Shown: piece after piece, positions 50,632 to 59,057 of the stretch | Layout: each line of letters opens with the position of its first letter | Numbering within the stretch: position 1 is the first letter of the stretch | Assembly: GCA_022711355.1 (NCBI GenBank) | Contig: JAKLFE010000017.1 | Span: 1 to 64,000, forward strand | DNA length: 64,000 bases | Direction: 5' to 3' | Source of the DNA: Spirochaetota bacterium | GTDB lineage: Bacteria; Spirochaetota; Spirochaetia; Treponematales; Rectinemataceae | Notes under the pieces: generated by a model | Told to the model about the DNA's origin: nothing | The model's input: only the letters and a program-made list of their open reading frames with translations | Database searches by the model: none | Translations under genes and position numbers: made by a program

Positions 50632-51378
50632 GTGCCGAGGACTTTCCAGTTTAGGCCGCGCGTCGAGGCGGCGGAACGCATCGAATCCTTCATCAGCGTC
50701 AACAAGCTCCCGCCCCACGCCAAGCTCCCGAGCGAGCGCGACATGTGCGAGATGTGGGAGCTGAACCGCACGACCCTGCGCAGCGCGATCCGCAGCCTCA
50801 TGGAGGAGGGCAAGCTCTACAACAAGGTCGGCTCGGGCACCTTCGTCGCCGAGGCGAAGCTGACGCGCAACCTCCAGGACATGCTGCCCTTCTCGCGGCT
50901 CGTGGCGAGCGCCGGGAAGAAGCTGCGCAGCGAGGTGCTCTCCTCCCGCGTCATGGAGTGCAACAAGCAGGTCTCGCAGCGGCTGCGCCTGCCGCTCGGC
51001 CACGGGATCTTCGAGCTCATCCGCCTGCGCCTGGTCGACGACGAGCCGGTCCTCATCGAGACCGCCTACCTCGACTGCGTCCGGCACGCCGGCATCGAGC
51101 TGCTGGACTTCGCGAAGGAGTCCGTCTACCACAGCCTCGAGAAGCGCTACGGCACGGTCGTCCGGAAGGGCCAGGAGCAGCTGGGCATCACCTACGCCAC
51201 CGAGGAGGAGTCGAGGCTGCTCGGGATCGAGCGGGAGAGCCCCCTGTTCCACCTCGTAGGCGTCGCCAGCGAGGAGGACGGGACGCCGGTGGAGTACTTC
51301 GAGTCGGTCCTGCGGACGGACAAGATCCGCTTCGCGAGCGTGCTGACCCGGGGCGTCAAGAAAGGAAAGAAACCATGA
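50632..51378 (+). CDS. GntR-family regulator with UTRA domain, copy 1
   Basis: A 248-residue regulator: winged helix at about 12-75 (KLPSERDMCEMWELNRTTLRSAIRSLMEEGKLY) and a UTRA ligand domain at about 85-240 (LRLPLGHGIFELIRLRLVDDEPVLIETAYLD). It starts with GTG. The stop overlaps the kinase ATG (ATGA), tying regulator and kinase together. It is a candidate repressor of frl genes that responds to a phosphorylated ketosamine, as FrlR does. Confidence 0.88.
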   Translation: MPRTFQFRPRVEAAERIESFISVNKLPPHAKLPSERDMCEMWELNRTTLRSAIRSLMEEGKLYNKVGSGTFVAEAKLTRNLQDMLPFSRLVASAGKKLRSEVLSSRVMECNKQVSQRLRLPLGHGIFELIRLRLVDDEPVLIETAYLDCVRHAGIELLDFAKESVYHSLEKRYGTVVRKGQEQLGITYATEEESRLLGIERESPLFHLVGVASEEDGTPVEYFESVLRTDKIRFASVLTRGVKKGKKP

Positions 51379-52160
51379 GGATTGCCGCGGTCGGCGATAA
51401 TTGCATGGACGTGTACGATACTATGGGCCGGGCCTTCCCCGGCGGGAATCCCGTGAACGTGGCCGTCTATTCCCTGCGGCTGGGGATGGAGGCCTCCTAT
51501 ACCGGCGTCGTGGGCGACGACAAGTACGGCAGGATCATGATCGACGCCCTCGCGGCGAAGAAGGTGGACACCTCGCACCTGCGCGTCCTCCCGGGCCGGA
51601 CCGCGGTCACCCACGTCGAGCTCGTCGACGGGGAGCGGGTCTTCGGCGACTACGACGAGGGCGTGCTCGCCTCCTTCAAGCTGAGCCCCGAGGACATCGA
51701 CTTCCTCTGCTCCCATGACATCGTCGTCTCGGGGCTCTGGGGCAAGGTCGAGGGAGACCTGGCGGCGATCAGGGCCAGGGGCGTCCCGGTCGCCTTCGAT
51801 TTCGCGACGAAGCTCGACGACCCGATCGTCGAGAAGGCCGTCGGGAACGTCGATTACGCCTTCTTCGCCTACGACGGCGGGGACGACGAATTCATCCGCG
51901 GCTACCTCGAGCGGATGCGCGGACGGGGCCCGCGCGTCGCGATCGCGACCCTGGGCGATAAGGGCAGCCTGGCCTACGACGGCCGGGCCTACACCGCCTT
52001 CGGGATCGTCCCCTGCGAGGTGAAGGACAGCATGGGCGCGGGCGACAGCTACATCGCCGGCTTCATCAAGGGGATCCTCCAAGGGAGGGCGCTGTCCGAG
52101 TGCATGCGGCTCGGGGCCGAGAACGCCAGCGTGACGCTGCAATACAACGGTGCCTGGTGA
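51375..52160 (+). CDS. frlD: Fructoselysine 6-kinase FrlD (copy 2, closer to the characterised enzyme)
   Basis: A 261-residue PfkB kinase that parallels E. coli FrlD from end to end: VGDNCMDVYDTMGRAFPGGN, NPVNVAVYSLRLGME, VFGDYDEGVLASFKLS, DSMGAGDSYIAGF with catalytic D224, and the terminal QYNGAW. It phosphorylates imported fructoselysine at O6. AAAGGAAAG precedes the ATG. The next regulator's ATG lies eight bases past the stop, so the unit reads GntR-frlD-GntR-FGGY kinase. Confidence 0.92.
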   Translation: MRIAAVGDNCMDVYDTMGRAFPGGNPVNVAVYSLRLGMEASYTGVVGDDKYGRIMIDALAAKKVDTSHLRVLPGRTAVTHVELVDGERVFGDYDEGVLASFKLSPEDIDFLCSHDIVVSGLWGKVEGDLAAIRARGVPVAFDFATKLDDPIVEKAVGNVDYAFFAYDGGDDEFIRGYLERMRGRGPRVAIATLGDKGSLAYDGRAYTAFGIVPCEVKDSMGAGDSYIAGFIKGILQGRALSECMRLGAENASVTLQYNGAW

Positions 52161-52168
52161 GGGCGGGC

Positions 52169-52900
52169 ATGGACAGGGCCGCCAAGATCGATAGCCGTTC
52201 CCCGATCTACCTCCAGCTCCGGGAGGTGATCCGCAACAAGATCGAGGAGGGCGAGTACTCCCCCGGCCTCGCGATACCCTCCGAGAACGAGCTCGCCGAG
52301 ACCTACGGCATCAACCGCCTGACCGTCCGGAGCGCGATCGACGCCCTTGTCCACGAGGGCCTGCTCAAGCGGGTCCAGGGCAAGGGCGTCTACGTTATGG
52401 GGCGCAAGATGGAGCGCGACCTCGAGACCCTCGGCGGCTTCACCCAGACGATGATCGAGAAGAACGCCCGGCCCTCCACCAAGCTCCTGGCCAAGGCCCG
52501 CAGGCCGGCCGGCGACAAGTACGCGCCTATCTTCAAGCTCGGCGTCGAGGAGGAGCTGTACTACGTCCGCCGCGTCTGCTTCGCGGACGAGTCCCCCGTC
52601 TCGCTCGAGGAGATCTACATCCCCGCCGCCCTGGTGCCCAAGCTCGAGGGCATCGACCTCGGCGTGTTCAGCCTCTACGAGGTCTACGGGTTCTACGGCA
52701 TCAAGCTCAAGCGCGCGACCCAGACCCTCGATGTCACGCGGCTCGGCCAGAACGACGCGCGGATGCTCGGCGTCGACGCGAGCCAGGTGGTCTTCCTCTT
52801 CGAGTGCACGAGCTACGACGAGAAGGGCCGCGCGATCGAGTTCGCGAGGACCTATACCCGCGGCGACAAGTGCAACTTCAACGTCTGCTTCCACAAGTAA
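52169..52900 (+). CDS. GntR-family regulator with UTRA domain (FrlR-like), copy 2
   Basis: A 243-residue regulator beginning SRSPIYLQLREVIRNKIEEGEYSPG, with helix-turn-helix around IPSENELAETYGINRLTVRSAID and the RVQGKGVYV wing. The UTRA domain carries YYVRRVCFADESPVSLEEIYIP. The architecture and length match E. coli FrlR. The ATG at 52169 is used; a GTG at 52157 overlapping the frlD stop is a valid alternative. Thirteen bases separate it from the FGGY kinase gene. Confidence 0.88.
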   Translation: MDRAAKIDSRSPIYLQLREVIRNKIEEGEYSPGLAIPSENELAETYGINRLTVRSAIDALVHEGLLKRVQGKGVYVMGRKMERDLETLGGFTQTMIEKNARPSTKLLAKARRPAGDKYAPIFKLGVEEELYYVRRVCFADESPVSLEEIYIPAALVPKLEGIDLGVFSLYEVYGFYGIKLKRATQTLDVTRLGQNDARMLGVDASQVVFLFECTSYDEKGRAIEFARTYTRGDKCNFNVCFHK

Positions 52901-52913
52901 AGGCGGTCATCCC

Positions 52914-54431
52914 ATGGGCGAGGCCCATTTCATCGGCATAGATACGGGAACCTACGAGAGCAAGGGAGTCATCGTCGACGGGCGCTGCCGCGTCGTCGCC
53001 CAGGCCTCGGTCGCCCACGGCTTGGAGAACCCCCGGCCGGGCTTCTTCGAGCACGACGCCGAGGCGGTCTGGTGGCACGACTTCCGCGAGGTGAGCCGGG
53101 CCCTCCTCCGTAAAAGCGGCCTCGACCCGCGGGATATCCGCGCGATCGGCGCGAGCGCCCTCGGAGCCGACTGCCTCCCCGTCGACAGGGACTGCCGGCC
53201 CCTCAGGAAGGCTATCCTCTACGGCATCGACGCCCGGGCCGTCGAGGAGATGGCCTGGCTGACCGGGCATTGGGGCGAGGAGCGGATCAAGGCCTGGTTC
53301 GGCCGCCCCTTGTGCTCCAGCGACGTGATGCCGAAGATACTCTGGCTCAAGAACCACGAGCCCGAGATCCACGCGGCGGCTCACAAGTTCCTCACCGGCT
53401 CGAGCTACATCACGGCCAAGCTGACGGGCCGCTACGTCGTCGACCGCTTCCTCGGCTTGGCGAGCTTCAACCCTCTCTACGACCGGGACGGCTCGCCCAA
53501 CCCCCTGCATTGCGATCCGGTCTGCCGCCCCGACCAGCTGGCCGAGGTCCTCGGCACCATCGAAATCGCCGGGTGCCTCGGGCGCGAGGCGGCCGCCGAG
53601 ACCGGCCTCGCCGAGGGCACCCCCGTCATCGTCGGCACCGACGACTCCGGCGCCGAGGCGATCAGCACGGGGGTCCTCCGGCCCGGCGACATGATGCTCC
53701 AGCTCGGCTCGACCCTGTACATGATCCTCTGCACCGACCGGCTCGTGGACGACGACCGGGTCTGGAGGGAGGAGTTCATCATCCCGGGCACCTTCGATAT
53801 CTCGGCCGGGACCAACGCGGCGGGGACCCTGACGCGCTGGTACCGCGACCAGCTCTTCCCCGAGTGCGTCGCGGCGGAGAAGGCCGGAGGCCCCAATGCC
53901 TACGCCGCCATGATGGAGGGCATCGAGGAAATACCTCCGGGGAGCGAGGGACTGGTCACCCTCCCCTACGTCGCGGGCGAGCGCACCCCGATCAACGACC
54001 CCCTCGCGCGGGGGGCTATCCTCGGCCTCGGCCTCCGCCATACCAGGCGCCACCTCTACCGGAGCGCCCTCGAGTCCGTCGGCTACTCGATCAACCAGCA
54101 CTTCGCGATCTTCGCCGAGCAGGGAGTCGCGCCGCGGCGTGTCATGGCCACGGGCGGGGGCACGAAAAACCCGGCCTGGCTCCAGATGATAGCCGACATC
54201 ACCGGCAAGGCCGTCTCCACCGCCGCCGTCACCCTCGGGGCCAGCTACGGCGACGCGATGATGGCAGCCATGGGGATCGGGCACTTCGCCAACTACGCCG
54301 AGCTCGCCTCCTTGATCCGGCCGGGTCGGAGCTTCGAGCCCGACCCGCGGCGGCACGAGGCCTACCGGAGGTACCAGGAGATCTTCGACTCCCTCTACCC
54401 CGCGACCCGGGAGCTCATGCACCGGCTCTAG
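52914..54431 (+). CDS. FGGY-family carbohydrate kinase
   Basis: A 505-residue kinase with FGGY N-domain FIGIDTGTYESKGVIVD and LGADCLPVDRDCRPLRKAILYGIDARA, the catalytic region VIVGTDDSGAEAIS near residue 243, and the C-domain ATP-site segment VMATGGGTKNPAWLQMIADITGK. It resembles xylulose/ribulose-type kinases, but the sugar is not readable. No frl system characterised in E. coli contains an FGGY kinase, so it may handle a free sugar or polyol released by the extra enzymes of this locus. It is cotranscribed with the second GntR gene. Confidence 0.88.
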   Translation: MGEAHFIGIDTGTYESKGVIVDGRCRVVAQASVAHGLENPRPGFFEHDAEAVWWHDFREVSRALLRKSGLDPRDIRAIGASALGADCLPVDRDCRPLRKAILYGIDARAVEEMAWLTGHWGEERIKAWFGRPLCSSDVMPKILWLKNHEPEIHAAAHKFLTGSSYITAKLTGRYVVDRFLGLASFNPLYDRDGSPNPLHCDPVCRPDQLAEVLGTIEIAGCLGREAAAETGLAEGTPVIVGTDDSGAEAISTGVLRPGDMMLQLGSTLYMILCTDRLVDDDRVWREEFIIPGTFDISAGTNAAGTLTRWYRDQLFPECVAAEKAGGPNAYAAMMEGIEEIPPGSEGLVTLPYVAGERTPINDPLARGAILGLGLRHTRRHLYRSALESVGYSINQHFAIFAEQGVAPRRVMATGGGTKNPAWLQMIADITGKAVSTAAVTLGASYGDAMMAAMGIGHFANYAELASLIRPGRSFEPDPRRHEAYRRYQEIFDSLYPATRELMHRL

Positions 54432-54492
54432 CCGCCGGAGGAAGCTGGCCTTTCCCCCGGCCATGGACGATACTGGTGCCAGGAGCCAGCTC

Positions 54493-55617
54493 ATGGACAG
54501 CGCAGCCTACACCGTCCTCGTCGTCGACGATTCCGCGGCCAACCGGGCCTTCTTCGCCCAGGTCCTCGAGGAGGAGGGATACCGGATCCTCCAGGCGGGC
54601 AGCGGCGAGGAATGCCTCGAGCTCGCCGCGAGGGAGCGCCCCGTCCTCATCCTCCTCGACGTGGTCATGCCCGGCATCGACGGCTTCGAGGCCCTCAGGC
54701 GGCTCAAGGCCGGGCACGAGACCAGGCGCTCCTCGGTCATCATGCTCACGAGCCTCGACGACCAGGAATCCAAGCTCAAAGCCTTCGACTACGGCGCGGT
54801 CGACTACATCGTCAAGTCGGCCAACGAGGCCGAGGTCAGGGCGAGGGTCAGGGTCCACGTCCGCCTCGCCCTGGCCAACGAGGAGCTCGTGGCCGCCCGG
54901 GCCGAGAGCATCCGCCAGATAGCCCAGGCCCAGCGCTCCCTCCTCGTCGAGCCGGCGGAGCTCCCCGAGGCCCGCTTCTCCGTCTTCTACCGCTCCCTCC
55001 ACGAGGCGGGCGGCGACTTCTACGAGGTCCTCCCCGTCGCCGAGGGCGTCCACTTCTACCTCGTGGCCGACGTCGCCGGACACGAGGTGGCGACGAGCTA
55101 CGCGACCCCCGCGGTCAAGGTCCTCCTGAGCCAGTTCGCCACCCCCGCCTACTCGGTCGAGGAGACGATCGGCTACATGAACGGGGTCCTCGCCCGGACC
55201 ATACTCGAGGACACCTACCTCACCGCCTTCGCCCTCCGCATCAACCGGCGGGCCGGCAAGGCCGTCATCCTCGCCGCGGGCCATCCCCCCGCCCTCTACC
55301 TCCCCCGGGAAGGTCCGGTCCGCTTCGCCGAGTGCGAGAACCCCTTCATCGGCGTCTTCGAGGACACAGGCTACCGCTCCGAGTCCCTCGACGTAGCCGA
55401 GGGCGACCGCTTCGTCCTGTACACCGACGGCCTCGTGGAGCTCGCCGGGGAGCCCGGCTCGGCCAAGCAGAGCTGGGTCTTCGCCCGGGAAGGCCTCCTC
55501 CCCCTCGCGGAGCGGCTGCGCGGCCTGCCCCTCGGGGAGCTGCCAGCCGCCTTCGTCCGGGAGATGGGCGCCGAGCGCATCGAGGACGACGTCGCCGTCC
55601 TCGCCGTGGAGGTCTAG
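54493..55617 (+). CDS. Response regulator with PP2C-type (SpoIIE/RsbU) phosphatase output
   Basis: A 374-residue protein: receiver domain 1-125 (D11-region acidic residues, phosphoacceptor D56 in LILLDVVMPG, K in YIVKSAN), a helical linker, and a PP2C-like serine phosphatase (about 165-372) with GGDFYEVLPV, ADVAGHEVAT, ILAAGHPPALYL, LYTDGLVE and the terminal EDDVAVLAVEV. The Asp metal ligands are present. Such proteins dephosphorylate anti-sigma-antagonist proteins. AGGAG seven bases before the ATG sets the start; an ATG ten codons upstream is the alternative. No anti-sigma pair is nearby. Confidence 0.88.
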   Translation: MDSAAYTVLVVDDSAANRAFFAQVLEEEGYRILQAGSGEECLELAARERPVLILLDVVMPGIDGFEALRRLKAGHETRRSSVIMLTSLDDQESKLKAFDYGAVDYIVKSANEAEVRARVRVHVRLALANEELVAARAESIRQIAQAQRSLLVEPAELPEARFSVFYRSLHEAGGDFYEVLPVAEGVHFYLVADVAGHEVATSYATPAVKVLLSQFATPAYSVEETIGYMNGVLARTILEDTYLTAFALRINRRAGKAVILAAGHPPALYLPREGPVRFAECENPFIGVFEDTGYRSESLDVAEGDRFVLYTDGLVELAGEPGSAKQSWVFAREGLLPLAERLRGLPLGELPAAFVREMGAERIEDDVAVLAVEV

Positions 55618-55630
55618 GCCCGAGCTGCGC

Positions 55631-55636
55631 TATAGT
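55631..55636 (+). promoter_or_regulatory. -10 box of yigZ, candidate leaderless promoter
   Basis: TATAGT, then six bases (GGGCCC) and the ATG at 55643. No convincing -35 box and no ribosome site. Confidence 0.5.
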
Positions 55637-55642
55637 GGGCCC

Positions 55643-56275
55643 ATGAAGGTCGTGCCCCTCGAGCCCGCCCGCGCCGAGCTCGCCGTCTCCAACTCCCGCT
55701 TCATCGCCCTCCTCGGCCGGGCCTCCTCCCTCGAGGAGGCCCGGGCCTTCCTGGCCAGGGCCAGGGCCGAGTTCCCCGACGCCTCCCACCACGTGCCGGC
55801 CTTCCTCATCGGCTCGGGCCGGAGCACGACCGAGTTCTGCTCCGACGACGGGGAGCCCTCCGGCACCTCGGGCAGGCCCCTCCTCGCGGTCCTGCGCGGC
55901 TCGGGCCTGGGCGACGCGGCCCTCGTCGTCGTCCGCTACTTCGGCGGGACCCTCCTCGGGACCGGGGGCCTGGTCAAGGCCTACGCGGAGGCGGGCCGCC
56001 TCGTCCTGGAGCGGGCGCGCCGAGCCGAGCTGGTCGAGCTCGAGCGGGTCGAGCTCGACCTGGGCTACGCGCTCTACGAGCGGCTCAAGGCCTCGGCCCT
56101 CGAGCTCGGCGCCGCGGTCGTCGAGGAGGCCTTCGCAGAGCGGGTGCGCCTCGTCCTCGACCTCCCCGCCGAGGCGCTCGAGCGCTTCGCCTCCCTCGCC
56201 GCCGAGGCGAGCGGGGGGAGCGCGTCCCCGCGCCGCCTGGGCTCCCGGCCGGGCCTTCGGCCCCTGGGCCGCTGA
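55643..56275 (+). CDS. yigZ: YigZ/IMPACT-family protein
   Basis: A 210-residue protein with the UPF0029 N-terminal fold: SNSRFIALLGRASSLEEARAFL, SDDGEPSGTSGRPLL and VVRYFGGTLLGTGGLVKAY, the last being the most diagnostic segment. A YigZ C-terminal domain of about 60 residues follows. Family members associate with translation or stress control; the bacterial function is not established. It is a single gene, with the receiver gene 50 bases downstream. Confidence 0.9.
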   Translation: MKVVPLEPARAELAVSNSRFIALLGRASSLEEARAFLARARAEFPDASHHVPAFLIGSGRSTTEFCSDDGEPSGTSGRPLLAVLRGSGLGDAALVVVRYFGGTLLGTGGLVKAYAEAGRLVLERARRAELVELERVELDLGYALYERLKASALELGAAVVEEAFAERVRLVLDLPAEALERFASLAAEASGGSASPRRLGSRPGLRPLGR

Positions 56276-56325
56276 GGCCGCTCGCGCTCCGCCCCCGAAT
56301 GCGCTAGACTCGATCTCGGGGCCCG

Positions 56326-56787
56326 ATGGAAGCTCAAAAAGCGATCGTCTGCGTCGACGACGAGGCCATCATCCTCATGGCCATGAAGGCCGAGCTCGCC
56401 CGCCAGTTCCGGGGACGCTTCAGGGTCGAGTCGGCCCTCGACGCCCGGAAGGCCCTCGAGCTCATCGAGCGGCTCTTCTCGGAGGGCTTCAGCGTGGCCA
56501 TGGTCCTCACCGATTGGCTCATGCCGGGGATCAAGGGCGACGAGCTCGTCCTGCTCGTCAAGCACGATCATCCCGAGGTCCGCTGCGTCCTCGTCTCGGG
56601 CCAGGCCGACGCCAAGGCCATTGCCGAGGCCCGGCTCGAGTCCTCCCTCGACGCCTACATCGAGAAGCCCTGGGGCGTTGACCGGCTCCTCAAGGTCGTG
56701 AAGAGCTGCCTCGATTCCCCGGCCGCCGAGGAGCCCCCGCCCGGGCCCGAGGGCGGCCCCCCTCCCGCGCCGCGGGGCCAGGCCTAG
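56326..56787 (+). CDS. Single-domain response regulator with Pro-rich tail
   Basis: A 153-residue receiver: D11-D12 acidic pair, phosphoacceptor D63 (VLTDWLMPGIKGDE), Lys in YIEKPWGVDRLLKVV, and a C-terminal 20-residue Pro/Glu tail (EEPPPGPEGGPPPAPRG). There is no DNA-binding domain, so it would act through protein contacts. A TAGACT box ends 15 bases before the ATG. It converges on a HisKA_2 kinase gene with which it shares the stop-codon bases CTAG; the two are a plausible pair. Confidence 0.86.
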   Translation: MEAQKAIVCVDDEAIILMAMKAELARQFRGRFRVESALDARKALELIERLFSEGFSVAMVLTDWLMPGIKGDELVLLVKHDHPEVRCVLVSGQADAKAIAEARLESSLDAYIEKPWGVDRLLKVVKSCLDSPAAEEPPPGPEGGPPPAPRGQA

Positions 56788-58121
56788 GGCCTCGGGAGGC
56801 CGAGCGCCGCTTCCCCGATCTCCGCGGTCCAGCTCGTCCCGGGCCCTGGCCCGAGGGAGAGCCGGCCCCGGAGCTGTCCCTCCACGAGGGAGAGGACCGT
56901 CTGCAGCCCCAGGCCCCCGTCCCGCCGGAAATCGAAGCCCGGGGGAAGGCCTATCCCGTCGTCGGCTACGGAGAGCTCCACGTCTCCCCCTGCCTTCCTG
57001 GCCAGCCCGACGCGGATCCGCCCGGGCCTTCCCCCGGGGAAGGCGTGCCTCGCCGCGTTTACCGCGAGCTCGTTGACCGCGAGGCCGCAGGGGATCGCGG
57101 CGTCGAGGGCGCATATCGTCCCACCCTCGGCCTCGAGCTCGATCCCGATCCCCGCGCGCTCCGCGAGGCAGGCCCGCCCTATCTCGGCGACGAGGTCCCG
57201 CAGGTAGTCCCCGAGGTCGATCCGGGAGAGGTCCCGCGACTCGTAGAGCTTCTTGTGCACCAGGGCCATGGACGTTATGCGGCCGATCATGCCGGCGAGC
57301 GTGGCCCGGAGCCCCTCGTCCTCCGACGCGGCGGCTTCCAGGCTCAGGAAGGAGGCGATCATCTGCATGTTGTTCTTGGTCCGGTGGTAGACTTCCTGGA
57401 GGAGGGTCTCCTTCTCCCGCAGCGAGCGGGCCAGCTCCTCCATGGCCCGGCGCTCGGAGGCCGCGGCCGAGTCGAGGTTCTCCCGCATCGCGTTGAAGGA
57501 AGCGACGAGCACGTCGAGCTCGTCCCCGACCTCGCGCTTGTCGAGGGACAGGGGGGGGCCGCGGCCTCCCGGCTCCAGCCGATCCATGCGGGCCGCGATA
57601 GCCGAGAGGTGGCGCGTCACCATCCTGTCGAAGAGGGCGAGGACGATGGCCGAGGAGGCCGCGAGGAGGAGAGCCTGGAGGGCGGCGGAGACGAGGGCCT
57701 GCCGGCCGGCCTCGGCGAGGATCCTCGGCCGATCGATCTCGAGGGCCAGCTCGCCCACCGCGACGCTAGCCCCGCCCCCCCGGTCCTTCCGCAGGGGGTA
57801 GCTCAGCCGGGCGGCTCCCGGCCTCCGCTTCCCGCTCTCGATGAGGCCTCCCTCCTCGTCCCGGAGGGCGACGTACTCGATGAAAGGATAGTTTCGCATG
57901 CTGTCGGCGAGGATCCGCGCGAGCTCGGCGTCGTAGTCCCAGAGGGCCTCGACGATGCCCGGGGCCTGGGCTTCGAACAGGGAGCGGGCGTCGGCCTCGA
58001 CCGAGGCCAGGCGCCGGCGGTACTCGACGAGGTAGAGCGCGGCGGCGGAGGCGAGGAGGAGGGCCGAGGAGGCGAGGAGGGCGATGCCGAGGGCGCGGCG
58101 CCCCACGAGGTTCCGGCTCAA
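56784..58121 (-). CDS. Membrane sensor histidine kinase of the HisKA_2 type
   Basis: A 445-residue kinase with a helix at about 8-32, a periplasmic domain of about 120 residues, a second helix near 150-175, HAMP, then HisKA_2 with the phosphoacceptor in EVYHRTKNNMQMIASFLSLE (about residue 246) and a HATPase domain with ELAVNAARHAF and SVADDGIGLPPGF. The start is a TTG chosen because GGAG lies seven bases upstream and because the only promoter box (TATCGT at 58171-58166) rules out starts further upstream. A 13-codon open frame ends at this start. HisKA_2 kinases commonly signal to receiver-only regulators such as the neighbour. Confidence 0.85.
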   Translation of the reverse strand: MSRNLVGRRALGIALLASSALLLASAAALYLVEYRRRLASVEADARSLFEAQAPGIVEALWDYDAELARILADSMRNYPFIEYVALRDEEGGLIESGKRRPGAARLSYPLRKDRGGGASVAVGELALEIDRPRILAEAGRQALVSAALQALLLAASSAIVLALFDRMVTRHLSAIAARMDRLEPGGRGPPLSLDKREVGDELDVLVASFNAMRENLDSAAASERRAMEELARSLREKETLLQEVYHRTKNNMQMIASFLSLEAAASEDEGLRATLAGMIGRITSMALVHKKLYESRDLSRIDLGDYLRDLVAEIGRACLAERAGIGIELEAEGGTICALDAAIPCGLAVNELAVNAARHAFPGGRPGRIRVGLARKAGGDVELSVADDGIGLPPGFDFRRDGGLGLQTVLSLVEGQLRGRLSLGPGPGTSWTAEIGEAALGLPRP

Positions 58122-58159
58122 CGGGTTACTCCATCGGCCCCGGGCTGGCACGGGGCCAT
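58118..58159 (-). CDS. Possible 13-codon leader peptide upstream of the HisKA_2 kinase
   Basis: ATG at 58159 lies six bases after TATCGT and begins a 13-codon frame (MAPCQPGADGVTR) whose TGA overlaps the kinase TTG start (TTGA). If the mRNA is leaderless, ribosomes would start here and could re-initiate on the kinase, which has its own GGAG. The frame could be fortuitous. Confidence 0.35.
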   Translation of the reverse strand: MAPCQPGADGVTR

Positions 58160-58241
58160 GCGGCAACGATAGCGCCTCGGCCGCGGCGCCGCAAGGCGCC
58201 GCGCCGGCCTCGGGCCTCGGGCGCGGCGCCGGCTCCCGCGC

Positions 58242-58247
58242 TATACT
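58242..58247 (+). promoter_or_regulatory. -10 box upstream of the solute-binding protein gene
   Basis: TATACT at 58242-58247; the predicted RNA would have a leader of about 15 bases containing GAGGAG before the ATG at 58269. Confidence 0.5.
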
Positions 58248-58268
58248 CGTAGCTATCCGAGGAGTCCC

Positions 58269-59033
58269 ATGCGTCCCATGCCGAGCCCCTCCGTCCGAAT
58301 CCTCCTCGCCGCCGCGGCCCTCGCCGCGGCCGCCGCCCTCCGCGCCGCCGGAGAGACGCGGACCTTCCTGCTCACGGAGGATTGGCCGCCCTACAACTAC
58401 CTCGAGGGCGGGACGGTCCGCGGCTTTTCCTCCGAGGTGGTGGGCTCGATCCTGCGGAGGCTGGGCGTCGCGTACCGGGTCGAGTCCATGCAGGGCGTCC
58501 GGGCGCGGCAGATCCTGGACAAGGGGCCGAGGGTCTTCTTCTTCACCATGCTCAGGACCCCCGAGCGAGAGGCCCGCTACAAGTGGATCGGCCCCCTCGG
58601 GGAGGAATCGATCTACTTCTACAAGCGCAAAGGCAGCCCCCTCCGCGTCGAGACCCTGGAGGACGCGAGGAAGGCGGGCAGCGTCGCCTGCCGCACGGTC
58701 GGGCTGGTCTTCAGCTTCCTTTCCGAGGCAGGCTTCGGCAACCTCGACCCCACGCCGAACCCGGAGGGGATCTACCAGAAGGCGGCGTCCGGCCGCTGCG
58801 ACCTCGCGATCGGCGAGCCCCCCCTCGGCATCGCGTACTGGCTCGAGCGATCGGGCCTCCCTCCCGACTCCCTCGAGCGGACGCCCCTCGGCATCCTGCG
58901 CTACCGGATGTACATAGCCTGCAGCCTGGACATACCCGACGAGGAGGTCGCCCGCTGGCAGGCGGCCCTCGACGGCATGAAGGCCTCGGGCGAATACGGG
59001 GCCCTGTACCGGAAATACGCCCCCGCCCCCTGA
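58269..59033 (+). CDS. Periplasmic solute-binding protein family 3 (amino-acid-binding type)
   Basis: A 254-residue secreted protein. A signal peptide of about 27 residues (basic start, then Leu/Ala core ending LRAAG) precedes a type 2 binding-protein fold: LTEDWPPYNYLEGGTVRGFSSEVV at the start, FFFTMLRTPEREARYKWIGPL, and a C-terminal helix AALDGMKASGEYGALYRKY. No permease or ATPase gene adjoins it, so it may be an orphan binding protein or a sensor partner. It is divergent from the HisKA_2 kinase, whose periplasmic domain could be its contact; this is inference from position. Confidence 0.82.
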   Translation: MRPMPSPSVRILLAAAALAAAAALRAAGETRTFLLTEDWPPYNYLEGGTVRGFSSEVVGSILRRLGVAYRVESMQGVRARQILDKGPRVFFFTMLRTPEREARYKWIGPLGEESIYFYKRKGSPLRVETLEDARKAGSVACRTVGLVFSFLSEAGFGNLDPTPNPEGIYQKAASGRCDLAIGEPPLGIAYWLERSGLPPDSLERTPLGILRYRMYIACSLDIPDEEVARWQAALDGMKASGEYGALYRKYAPAP

Positions 59034-59057
59034 GCGGGGCCGAGCGGCGTCGAGGCC

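Noticed and set aside
52914-54431. Rhamnulokinase assignment for the FGGY kinase
   Set aside because: It is cotranscribed with frl regulators, not with the rhamnose operon, and no RhaB-specific motif was recognised; kept only as a hypothesis to test.
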